From: JAABVD01 sp965204545
Lineage (GTDB): Bacteria > Verrucomicrobiota > Verrucomicrobiia > Opitutales > UBA2995
DNA: 64,000 bases
Direction of reading: 5' to 3'
Assembly: GCA_965204545.1 (NCBI GenBank)
Contig: CBDBFA010000003.1
Coordinates: 2,294,001 to 2,358,000 of the forward strand
Below the pieces are notes generated by a model, which was not told the DNA's origin, did no database searches, and worked only from the letters and a program-made list of their open reading frames with translations. Made by a program: the position numbers and the translations under genes. Position 1 is the stretch's first letter; every line of letters starts with the position of its first letter. Below, piece by piece: positions 24,588-32,338 of the stretch.

Positions 24588-24814
24588 TCCTCCTTATTCC
24601 TCTCAGCGCCTCGGTACCTTGAATCCACCATAAGAAACCAAAGGAGGGCAGACATTCCTTTCCTCCAAATTCCCCGTGTCACTCCTTGGATTCCCCCTTT
24701 CCTCGTGGAAGAGGGCTGGGGTGAGGGTGGCGCAACTGTACATTTCCACCAAGTCCAATATTCCCGAAAATTTCATACTTTTCATTCCTGATTCCTAATT
24801 TAACCTTTCCCCTC
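24588..24814. promoter_or_regulatory. Divergent gap between an oxidoreductase and a sulfatase gene
   Basis: The 227 bp must hold promoters for both directions. It also contains repeat-like pieces: GGAGGGCAGACATTCCTTTC (related to the GGGGGGACATTCCTGTCCCCC palindrome elsewhere) and AGGGCTGGGGTGAGGGTG, a motif common as a dispersed bacterial repeat. No gene is seen and I cannot place a convincing -35/-10 pair. Confidence 0.4.
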
Positions 24815-26362
24815 ATGAAAAAACCATACCTTTTATCGGCAATCCGATCTTTGACCCCTTTGTGCTTTGGTGCCTTGTGCCTCAACCTTGCCACCCATGG
24901 CAGCGCCGATGAACGACCCAATATCCTCTTCATATTTACCGACGACCAAAGCTCGCGAACCATCAGCAGCTATCCGGAATCCTACGAGTGGACACATACT
25001 CCGAATATAGATCGTCTGGCGGATTCGGGAATCCGCTTTGAACACGCCTATATGGGCACCTGGTGCATGCCGGCCCGGGCCACCATGCTGACGGGTCTGC
25101 AACCGCACGATGTCCCCAGTCTGAGGATGTCGGGACCCTATCCGGGCGCCGAATACGATCCCGAGGAACTTGAGTTCTGGCCAAAGTACTTTCGCAAGAA
25201 TGGATACTCCACCGGACAAATCGGCAAGTGGCACACCGCCAATGACACCGGTTATGGAAGAGACTGGGATTACCAGTACGCCTGGATACGGCCTGTCCCC
25301 AAAGCAGGCAATTATCGGGAATACTACGTCCACCAGACCATCCTGGAAAATGGCCGGAAAATAGGTCCTGTCGATGCCTATGCCACGGACAATTATACGG
25401 ACCGGGCCATAGAGTTCATCAAGGGAGACCACCGCAATCCGGATCAACCGTGGTATCTCTGGCTTTGCTATACGGCGGTTCATGGACCCTGGACTCCGGC
25501 GGACCGGCATCTGGACGATTATGAAGGCGTGGAAATTCCCCAACCGGCAGACCTCTATCCGCCCAGGCCGGGAAAACCGAAATATGCTTCGGAACGGGCT
25601 GATTTCAAACCGGATGAAAAAGGCGTTCCCCGCTATCCTGGACATTATGGAGTTGACCAGCAGTCTGGAGACACCCTCTACAATGGAACACGGCGTTATC
25701 ACCAATCGGTCATCAGCATCGACGAGAATGTGGGTCGTTTAATTCGCCTCCTCAAATCGACCGGGGAGTTGGAAAATACCCTGGTGGTTTACACCTCCGA
25801 CCAGGGTCACGCCTGGGGACAACACGGTTTCCTGCAAAAGCTGGCCCCGTATGCCGCAAACATCCGCGTTCCCTTCATCGTTTCCATGCCGGGAACCGTC
25901 GCTTCGGGCCAAGTCTGCACCTCGCCTATCGGTGGAATCGACCTCGTTCCAACCTTTTTCCAATTTGCCGGAATGGAGGCCCCCTGGGAGTTTCAGGGAC
26001 GCGATCTCACCCCCCTCTTTAAACGACCACAAAGACATTGGGATCATCCCGTGTTCCTGACCTTTACGGCACGGTCTTACCGTCCGGATACAGGCACCAT
26101 TCCCACCATCGACCAGGTTCCCAATGGCATTCCCTGGTATGGTTTTGTCATCAAGGATCGCTACAAATTCATTCAATCCTGGATCGAAGATGAAATCCCC
26201 GAGTTATACCATATCGACAACGACCCCCATGAACTGAACAACCTGGCCCTCCTCCCCCAGTACCGCCACATCGTTGAAAAGCAGCATGGCCTCCTGAAAG
26301 CGGAACTCAAAAGGACAAACGCCCGATTTTTAGATGTCCTGCCCGAAATGCGTGGATTTTAA
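24815..26362 (+). CDS. Formylglycine-dependent sulfatase (S1 family), CxPAR type
   Basis: A 515-residue exported sulfatase transcribed opposite to its neighbours. The maturation motif reads CMPARATMLTG, with Ala where Ser or Thr is more common; C-x-P-x-R is still satisfied. FTDDQSSRTIS, GKWHTAND and YTSDQGHAWGQHG are the metal-binding and phosphate-site blocks. The signal peptide (about residues 1-31) is encoded over a stretch with CTTTGTGCTTTGGTGCCTTG, similar to the repeats at the start of the sulfatase at 18929-20869. It is of a different subfamily from the other three sulfatases, so it probably removes sulfate from another position of the same glycan. Confidence 0.88.
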   Translation: MKKPYLLSAIRSLTPLCFGALCLNLATHGSADERPNILFIFTDDQSSRTISSYPESYEWTHTPNIDRLADSGIRFEHAYMGTWCMPARATMLTGLQPHDVPSLRMSGPYPGAEYDPEELEFWPKYFRKNGYSTGQIGKWHTANDTGYGRDWDYQYAWIRPVPKAGNYREYYVHQTILENGRKIGPVDAYATDNYTDRAIEFIKGDHRNPDQPWYLWLCYTAVHGPWTPADRHLDDYEGVEIPQPADLYPPRPGKPKYASERADFKPDEKGVPRYPGHYGVDQQSGDTLYNGTRRYHQSVISIDENVGRLIRLLKSTGELENTLVVYTSDQGHAWGQHGFLQKLAPYAANIRVPFIVSMPGTVASGQVCTSPIGGIDLVPTFFQFAGMEAPWEFQGRDLTPLFKRPQRHWDHPVFLTFTARSYRPDTGTIPTIDQVPNGIPWYGFVIKDRYKFIQSWIEDEIPELYHIDNDPHELNNLALLPQYRHIVEKQHGLLKAELKRTNARFLDVLPEMRGF

Positions 26363-26394
26363 ACCAGCATCCTGAACCCGAAAACCAGGAAAAA

Positions 26395-26590
26395 ACCACG
26401 GATATGAGGCGCCAATGGCGCCAATTAGGAATTAGGAATTGGGAGAAAGATGAACCACGGATAATCGTGATCGTGATCGTGATCATGATCGTGATCGAAG
26501 AAGAGGAAACGAAATAGCCACAAAACGCACAAAAGGGGGGAAGAAGATGAACCACGGATTAGAAACCAGCATCGAGCATCCAGAACAAGG
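26395..26590. repeat. Mosaic repeat island 1
   Basis: Pieces in order: ACCACGGAT, the GGCGCCAATGGCGCC palindrome, ATTAGGAATTAGGAATT, ATGAACCACGGATAATC followed by a GATCGT/GATCAT run at about 26463-26497, GAAGAAGAGGAAACG, and heptamers CCAGCATCGAGCATCC. The same pieces in similar order occur at 32200-32335, 39597-39700, 39900-39990 and 57950-58060. The 234-bp gap holds no gene. Confidence 0.75.
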
Positions 26591-26596
26591 CACAGG

Positions 26597-28021
26597 CTAA
26601 TTATTCCTTACCGACTTTGTCGGGTTGTAATTTGGATTTTCTGTCAGCGTGGCCGCACCGATTTCCTGCCTCCACGATTTTAACATTTCATGCAAGTGCT
26701 CCACTCGATCCGGGTGTTTTGCAGACAAGTTGACATGTTCGCCAATGTCTTCCTTGAGATTGTATAGTTCCAATCGATTGTCCTCGAAAAACTCGATGAG
26801 TTTCCAGTCACCTGATCGGATCGCGGAACTGGGTTCGTCGCGCATATAGTGAGGGAAGTGCCAGTAAAGCGTCTTTCGCGACAGGGAGTCGGCTCCATCG
26901 AGAAGCGGAGCAATACTAATGCCGTCCAGGTGCTGGTCCGGAACGAGGGGAAGGTCCAACAGGTCGAGAATTGTGGGATAGAAGTCTGTGCAGGAGATCA
27001 TTTCCGAACAGGCGCTCCCGGCCTCGATCCTCCCAGGCCAGCGCACGATCAAGGGAACCCGAATTCCTCCTTCGTAGAGATGGCATTTGCCCGCCCGTAA
27101 GGGTGCATTGGACGTGTGATTGGTCCCTCCGTTGTCGGAGGTGAGGATGACGATGGTATCGTCGCTCAATCCCAGTTCGGTCAAACTGGCGAGCACCTTT
27201 CCGACGGCTCGATCCATAGCCTCCACCATGGCGGCCACGACCGGATTGTTCTGCACCGCCAGGTAATCCTTTCTTACCACGTTCCCTCGGTACTGGTCTT
27301 CTGGCAGATCCATCCGTTGGTATTTCTCAATCAGGTCGTTTGGAGCCATGAGAGGAACGTGAACCGAGTAAAACGGAAGGTAGGCGAAGAAGGGTTGCCT
27401 CGCTTCGCTCTGTTCCTTCATGAATGCGATCGTCTCCCGGGCGAGCCGATCCGGAAGATGCTCTCCGTCAGGTCCATCTTCGAGACGCGGGTTTCCATAG
27501 GGTGAGAAATATCGCTTCCCGCCATTGGGGGCCGACCAGTTGACCCCTCCCCTGTTACTATCGAACCCCTGATCCTCAGGATAGAATCCTTCCGGTCCCA
27601 AGTGCCACTTCCCAGCAAGTTGAGTGGCATAACCATGCTCGCGCAGAGTCTCGGCAATCGTCACTTCCTCCAAGGGCAAGCGGTCGACGTAGCGAGGCGG
27701 TAAGTGTTTCGTGTTCTTATTGAAATTATCCGGCTGCTTGTCTCCGATCCAGGTTGTAATACCCAACCGGGCCGGGTACTTGCCTGTCATGATGCTGGCC
27801 CTGCTCGGACTGCACATGGACGCCGCATAGGCGGCGGTAAAACTCATTCCCTGGGTGGCCAGGTGATCGATATTCGGGGTCTCATAGAGCGTGCTCCCGT
27901 AACAGCCCAAGTCCCTCCATCCCAGATCATCGACCAGAATGAACAGAACATTTGATCGTTTATCGGATGCTAGCAATCCAGCCGCATGAAAAAGAAAGAA
28001 CAAGAGAAGGCACTGAGGCAT
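26597..28021 (-). CDS. Formylglycine-dependent sulfatase (S1 family), paralogue B
   Basis: A 474-residue sulfatase with signal MPQCLLLFFLFHAAGLLAS and active-site motif CSPSRASIMTG. VDDLGWRDLG, LAGKWHLGPEGFY and LTSDNGG follow in order. It is a close paralogue of the 20888-22384 sulfatase and shares many blocks with it. It stands alone between two repeat islands, transcribed leftward, divergent to nothing and with 576 bp of separation from the upstream DUF1501 stop only through a repeat piece. It most likely takes sulfate off the same type of residue as its paralogue, perhaps on a differently branched glycan. Confidence 0.9.
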   Translation of the reverse strand: MPQCLLLFFLFHAAGLLASDKRSNVLFILVDDLGWRDLGCYGSTLYETPNIDHLATQGMSFTAAYAASMCSPSRASIMTGKYPARLGITTWIGDKQPDNFNKNTKHLPPRYVDRLPLEEVTIAETLREHGYATQLAGKWHLGPEGFYPEDQGFDSNRGGVNWSAPNGGKRYFSPYGNPRLEDGPDGEHLPDRLARETIAFMKEQSEARQPFFAYLPFYSVHVPLMAPNDLIEKYQRMDLPEDQYRGNVVRKDYLAVQNNPVVAAMVEAMDRAVGKVLASLTELGLSDDTIVILTSDNGGTNHTSNAPLRAGKCHLYEGGIRVPLIVRWPGRIEAGSACSEMISCTDFYPTILDLLDLPLVPDQHLDGISIAPLLDGADSLSRKTLYWHFPHYMRDEPSSAIRSGDWKLIEFFEDNRLELYNLKEDIGEHVNLSAKHPDRVEHLHEMLKSWRQEIGAATLTENPNYNPTKSVRNN

Positions 28022-28029
28022 AGGGGGTG

Positions 28030-28137
28030 CTAATTATCCGTGCTTATCCGTGTAATCCGTGGTTTATCTTTCTCCCAATTCCTAATTGGAGCCAGAGGCG
28101 CCTTTTGTGGTGGTTTATTTCTGGGACGCCACATTAG
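28030..28137. repeat. Repeat pieces between sulfatase and DUF1501 genes
   Basis: CCGTGTAATCCGTGGTTTAT recurs at about 40100-40120 and inverted near 58113. The following GGCGCCTTTTGTGGTGG to GGGACGCCACATTAGG (about 28096-28137) recurs almost exactly in opposite orientation at 57905-57946. The last bases overlap the DUF1501 stop codon. Confidence 0.7.
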
Positions 28138-29525
28138 GATAGAAATCCCAGGGGATGAGTGATCAGAGCCGGGTCGTAGAAATTCTGAATATTGGGGAAT
28201 ACGGTATCCATCTCGCCGCCCGAGACTCCAAACCAACGGGCCAATTCCGAACCGTATTCATCGACTGAGGTTGTCGGAATGATTCTTCCCCGGTTTAGCA
28301 TCAGGCTATTGTTCAAAGACAAGGGCGGGTATTGACCATAAATTCTGCCACCGTTCACCGGACCGCCCAGGACAAACTGGTTTCCTCCCCAGGCGTGATC
28401 TGAGCCCCGGCCATTGGAGGTCAGGGTTCTTCCAAAGTCCGAAGCAGTAAAAAGCACTACTTTGTCCGACATTCCGATTTCATCCATGGCTTCTTTGAAG
28501 TATTTAACGGCAACATCGATATCACTCAGCATGCGTTCCTGCGCGTTGAGAACCTCGTTGTGGTGATCCCATCCATCTGATCTTACAAAGAACGTTTGTC
28601 GTTTGTGATGGAGGCCTTCATGCGCGGCGATGGTGCGTGCGATCATTTTCATCCGGTTTGTCAATCCGGATATTACATCGGGCTGAACCGAAATATTCTT
28701 ATCCTCGATGGCATTGTTGAAGAGGATACTAGAGTCGATGAACCTGCGCGTATTTTGCGCGAATGTACTGGTAAACAGGTTTTTGTAACCGAGTTCCAGC
28801 GCGCTATCGACGGCAGTTTTTTCAAACGGATCCGTGTAGGCCACCATCTCTGTGCCTCCTTGCACACCACTGATATAAGAAAACACCTCGTTCCCTGCCT
28901 GGAAAACATTTACTCCACTCAACGAAATGTTCATGGAGACCTGCGCGTTTTCATTCATGGACTGCAGTAAATCTGCCGTTCTTCCTCCCCAGCCGCCAGG
29001 TGAGGCGCCTTTGATCTGCGGCATCGAGGTTTGCCAATGAATTTGCTGGTCGGAATGCGAGAACAGGCCGCTGGGCCTTAAACCGCCGTTTTGGTTATAT
29101 TCATTCCTATCCTCGATGGGTCGAATGAGGGTTCCGACGTTTGCTACAAAAGCCAGGTCCTGAGTTTTATACAGTTCCTGAAGGCGTGGCATGCTGGGAT
29201 GGATTCCAAATTCCGAAAATGGCTGACCTTCTGAGGCGATGGGTAGCAGGTCTTCCCGAGGCAATGCCAGATCGTCTCTGGTCTGGGCGTATTCGCCATA
29301 AGCATCCTGATGGTTCGGTACCAGCATATTGAAGGAGTCGTTGCCTCCTTGCAAAAAGAGACATACAAGCGCCTTGTAATCGTCCTTAGGTCCCAGGTCT
29401 GCTGCCGCCGCGGTGCTGGCCATTCTTAAATTTAACAGGCTCGCGAAAAAAGCCGTTGATCCAACCGCGGCGCAGCTGGTTTCACCAATGAATTGTCTTC
29501 TGGATAATTTTCTAACGTTTTTCAT
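28134..29525 (-). CDS. DUF1501 family protein with Tat-type leader
   Basis: A 463-residue protein with the twin-arginine-like leader KLSRRQFIGETSCAAVGSTA. DUF1501 proteins are alkaline-phosphatase/sulfatase-fold proteins of unknown reaction; here CLFLQGGNDSFNMLVP, WDHHNEVL, FTASDFGRTL and GSDHAWGGNQFVLGG are the family blocks. It follows a DUF1800 gene by 9 bp in the same direction. DUF1501 and DUF1800 genes are regularly paired in Verrucomicrobia, Planctomycetes and Proteobacteria, which suggests a joint, still undefined, extracytoplasmic role. Its C-terminus (ALITHPLGFLS) runs into a dispersed repeat. Confidence 0.88.
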   Translation of the reverse strand: MKNVRKLSRRQFIGETSCAAVGSTAFFASLLNLRMASTAAAADLGPKDDYKALVCLFLQGGNDSFNMLVPNHQDAYGEYAQTRDDLALPREDLLPIASEGQPFSEFGIHPSMPRLQELYKTQDLAFVANVGTLIRPIEDRNEYNQNGGLRPSGLFSHSDQQIHWQTSMPQIKGASPGGWGGRTADLLQSMNENAQVSMNISLSGVNVFQAGNEVFSYISGVQGGTEMVAYTDPFEKTAVDSALELGYKNLFTSTFAQNTRRFIDSSILFNNAIEDKNISVQPDVISGLTNRMKMIARTIAAHEGLHHKRQTFFVRSDGWDHHNEVLNAQERMLSDIDVAVKYFKEAMDEIGMSDKVVLFTASDFGRTLTSNGRGSDHAWGGNQFVLGGPVNGGRIYGQYPPLSLNNSLMLNRGRIIPTTSVDEYGSELARWFGVSGGEMDTVFPNIQNFYDPALITHPLGFLS

Positions 29526-29534
29526 TGCGGAACT

Positions 29535-31625
29535 TCATTCCATAATAGCGAATTCAGGAAAAATACTGATGAGAATTATGGCTCTTCTTACACGAATATG
29601 TGAGAAAAAGCTTGGAACTGCCTCAACCGCATCCGCGATCAACTCCTTGGTATCATCACGCAAAGTTTGGTGGGTAAGCAGCAAGTCGAGATAATCAATT
29701 AAAGCAGGGATATCGTCCGCAAGTGGCAACACCTCGGAAAAATCAAGTTTAGGGCGGGGATTATATCCTTTCGCCACCCCGTTAACCAGGCCGTAGTTGA
29801 TAAGCCGATGGAAGATGGTGAAGGTCTTTAGTCCAGTGGAATCATTCAGAATTTGAAATTCGGGAGCCACCAGGCCCGCATCCTGGACCTTGCCGAAGGG
29901 CGCAAAATCCGGTCGGTAAAAATTGAATACATCCGGATATTGGTATGGCGACATGCCGAATTCTTCTGCCATGGACTCAATGTAGAAATGCTGATTAGCA
30001 GAATTGTGTTGTAAATGGAAAGCTCGGCAAAGTTGCGTGAATTTCAAGAGTGGCTCACGCAATTTTCCTCGACCATTCTCAACCGCGTAGCCAGCGTCTC
30101 GCGCCTCGGGATCTAACAAAATGGCTTTGATAATGGCAGCAAGATCTCCTCGTTCACCTTCGCCATTGTCGATAAATACATTGGCCACTCGTTCAACATA
30201 TTTCGGACTGGGGTTGGAGGAAGTGAATCGTTGAATAAGGCGATACGAAACAAAGGGAGGCGTATTGGGATGATTGAATAATACATCCAGGGCTTTCCCG
30301 ATGTCTGCCTGGACATTTCCACCGCGAGGAATCATGGTCCCGTCGAGCATCTCTTTGCGTGATACATCGTGCTGAAAATTTCGCGCTACCATAGGGTCGA
30401 CGCGGTTATTTCTGTACCCGTTCGGGAATATGTGGTGTTTTCCCGGCACATTCTCGCTGAGTGTTAAACCGGTAAAAACTTTGGCTAATTCGGTAATGTG
30501 GTAATTCGTATAGGTGGGAATCGGTTGACCCTGTTCATCGAGCTTCAATGTTCCATCGTTATTAAGATGCCATAGCCCTACCGTGAACAGTTGCATGACC
30601 TCCCTCGCATAGTTCTCATCCGGTAGCTGGTTGCCGGTTGCTTTCCTGTTGTTCAGGTATGTCAGATAGTCACCCATTTTCGGGCTATAGGTCACGTCGG
30701 TTAGAAGTTCTCTGTAATTTCCAAAAGCATTGTTAACCAGTATGTCGTACCAATTGACCCATTGTACCGGGTAAAAATTTTGCAGGCTCCCGGCTTCACC
30801 CAACACAAAGATTTGGGACAGAGCCCAGGCCATGCGCTGTCTCAATTGGTCCTCTTCCAGAAGAGCAATATCGTACCAGACGGTTACTTTGAGCGTAGTT
30901 GAATTCCCTCTGGGATCGTTACCGAATCGCCTCGGTTCCAAAGGGTTGGGCACCCCCATGGAGTAATACTGGTCCAGGTGTGAACTGGCTGGCAGGGCAA
31001 GCTGTTCGTCGATCCAGCCTTCAAAATCCAGGTCGTCATCCGCCAAGGCTTCAATCTGCTCCATGGTCGGCCCAAAAGTGGCCTGTTTCAGAAATCGTGC
31101 CGCCAGGGCTTTCCTTTGCAGGGTGTTTTCTCCGGCCTCCACGCGAAGCCGCAGAAAGGTTGCGTCCGGCCAGTCTTCGAAGTAAAGCGTTACCTCCTCG
31201 GACGTTTCCTCTATTTCAAAACCGTCCGTTACGGACTGCCAGGGAGCATTGCCGAGTTTTCTGGCAAGCGTAGTCCATGCAACGTCTTGGAGGCTGGATT
31301 TCCCTTCCAGCCGGTACATCATGTCTCGTTTTCCGGGAAACGGAAGCAGGACCATTGTGATTTCATTTTCTCGGCGGAAAACGGGGGATGACCCTGATTC
31401 ATAGGGATCCACTGCAGCGCCAGGTTCCGCACCGAGCGCATATTCCAAAAAGGTTGGAACGCCATCGTCGTCCGGATCGGGTTCGGTTGGTTGCCCAGGC
31501 ACCTTCTCCAGCCATTCCGGATAATCTTCAGGCTGCCCCAAGAGGAATGTCGATTGCAGCAGCAAACCACCCATCAGCAGGAGATGGGCAGTTAACCATT
31601 TGAATCTAATTTGTGATAGCAGCAC
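29535..31625 (-). CDS. DUF1800 family exported protein
   Basis: A 696-residue protein starting at a GTG (31623-31625) with signal TAHLLLMGGLLLQSTFLLG. Residues about 30-60 carry the DPDDDGVPTFLEYALG segment also found in the GH5 proteins, followed by a beta domain. The DUF1800 region begins near AARFLKQATFGPTMEQI and includes NYAREVMQLFTVGL, FTGLTLS and the MSPYQYPDVFNFYRPD block. Function is unknown; it is the partner of the DUF1501 protein 9 bp downstream. Upstream lies the promoter cassette at 31690-31764, which also stands before the large beta-helix gene, so the two transcription units may be co-regulated. Confidence 0.88.
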   Translation of the reverse strand: MLLSQIRFKWLTAHLLLMGGLLLQSTFLLGQPEDYPEWLEKVPGQPTEPDPDDDGVPTFLEYALGAEPGAAVDPYESGSSPVFRRENEITMVLLPFPGKRDMMYRLEGKSSLQDVAWTTLARKLGNAPWQSVTDGFEIEETSEEVTLYFEDWPDATFLRLRVEAGENTLQRKALAARFLKQATFGPTMEQIEALADDDLDFEGWIDEQLALPASSHLDQYYSMGVPNPLEPRRFGNDPRGNSTTLKVTVWYDIALLEEDQLRQRMAWALSQIFVLGEAGSLQNFYPVQWVNWYDILVNNAFGNYRELLTDVTYSPKMGDYLTYLNNRKATGNQLPDENYAREVMQLFTVGLWHLNNDGTLKLDEQGQPIPTYTNYHITELAKVFTGLTLSENVPGKHHIFPNGYRNNRVDPMVARNFQHDVSRKEMLDGTMIPRGGNVQADIGKALDVLFNHPNTPPFVSYRLIQRFTSSNPSPKYVERVANVFIDNGEGERGDLAAIIKAILLDPEARDAGYAVENGRGKLREPLLKFTQLCRAFHLQHNSANQHFYIESMAEEFGMSPYQYPDVFNFYRPDFAPFGKVQDAGLVAPEFQILNDSTGLKTFTIFHRLINYGLVNGVAKGYNPRPKLDFSEVLPLADDIPALIDYLDLLLTHQTLRDDTKELIADAVEAVPSFFSHIRVRRAIILISIFPEFAIME

Positions 31626-31689
31626 AAACCTAGCTTAGAAGGATGAAATTCTACTGAGGGGTAAGTAGTTTTTCAAAGTATACCGTAAT

Positions 31690-31764
31690 ATTAGGGAGAC
31701 TAATACTATAGAGAAAACTGGCCAAACTTACAATACCCCGATCAGGGGAGCCGAATCGAAGATT
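31690..31764 (-). promoter_or_regulatory. Promoter-operator cassette, copy 1
   Basis: On the minus strand TTGTAA (31733-31728) and TATAGT (31710-31705) are separated by exactly 17 bp, a good sigma-70 promoter about 80 bp before the DUF1800 start. Just upstream, CCCCGATCAGGGG (31736-31748) is a near-palindrome in an activator or repressor position. The whole block from 31622 to about 31764 matches 36680-36810. Confidence 0.65.
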
Positions 31765-32338
31765 ACCCAGCATCAAGCGCCTACAATCCAGCATCGAAAA
31801 GGGACTCTCGCAAAGCTCGCCAAGATTCGCTAAGAAATAACGGAGGGGGGACATTCTTGTCCCCCACCATGCCAAGAGGCGCCCCTGGGCGCCCCCTTTC
31901 TTAAACACCAACGGCGTTATTTACATTTCGAAATGGTAGGGCTATCGCGTCCCCGCGATGCCGTAACTTGCGCCTTCGACACCCGGCGCGGCAAGGATGC
32001 CGCCGCCCTACCGTTTGCGTTTCGAAATGGTAGGGCAATCGCGTCCTCGCGATGCCGCCGGTCGGCGCGGCAAGGATGCCGTCGCCCTACCGTTTGCGTT
32101 TCGAAACTCCAAAGCCCAGCGTCGCGTAGCGCACGCTGGGTTACAGATTATCCCTATGATCGAACCCCAACGGGGTTCCACTAAAGGCGCCCGAGGGCGC
32201 CAATTAGGAATTAGGAATGAGGATTTGGGAGAGAGATGAACCACAGATAATCGTGATCGCGATCATGATCGATTGAGGGTGAAGAAGGGAGTCTCGCATC
32301 CAGCATCAAGAATCCAGTATCGAGCATCAAGAACCCCG
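31765..32338. repeat. Mosaic repeat island 2
   Basis: Contents in order: heptamers (CAGCATC units), CTCGCAAAGCTCGCCAAG, the palindrome around GGGGGGACATTCTTGTCCCCC (about 31837-31867), two tandem GGTAGGGC/GCCCTACC hairpin units (31929-32105), CCAAAGCCCAGCGTCGCG, GAACCCCAACGGGGTTCCA, GGAATTAGGAAT, a GATCGT run (about 32248-32273) and heptamers to 32338. No gene is seen in the stretch. Confidence 0.75.
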
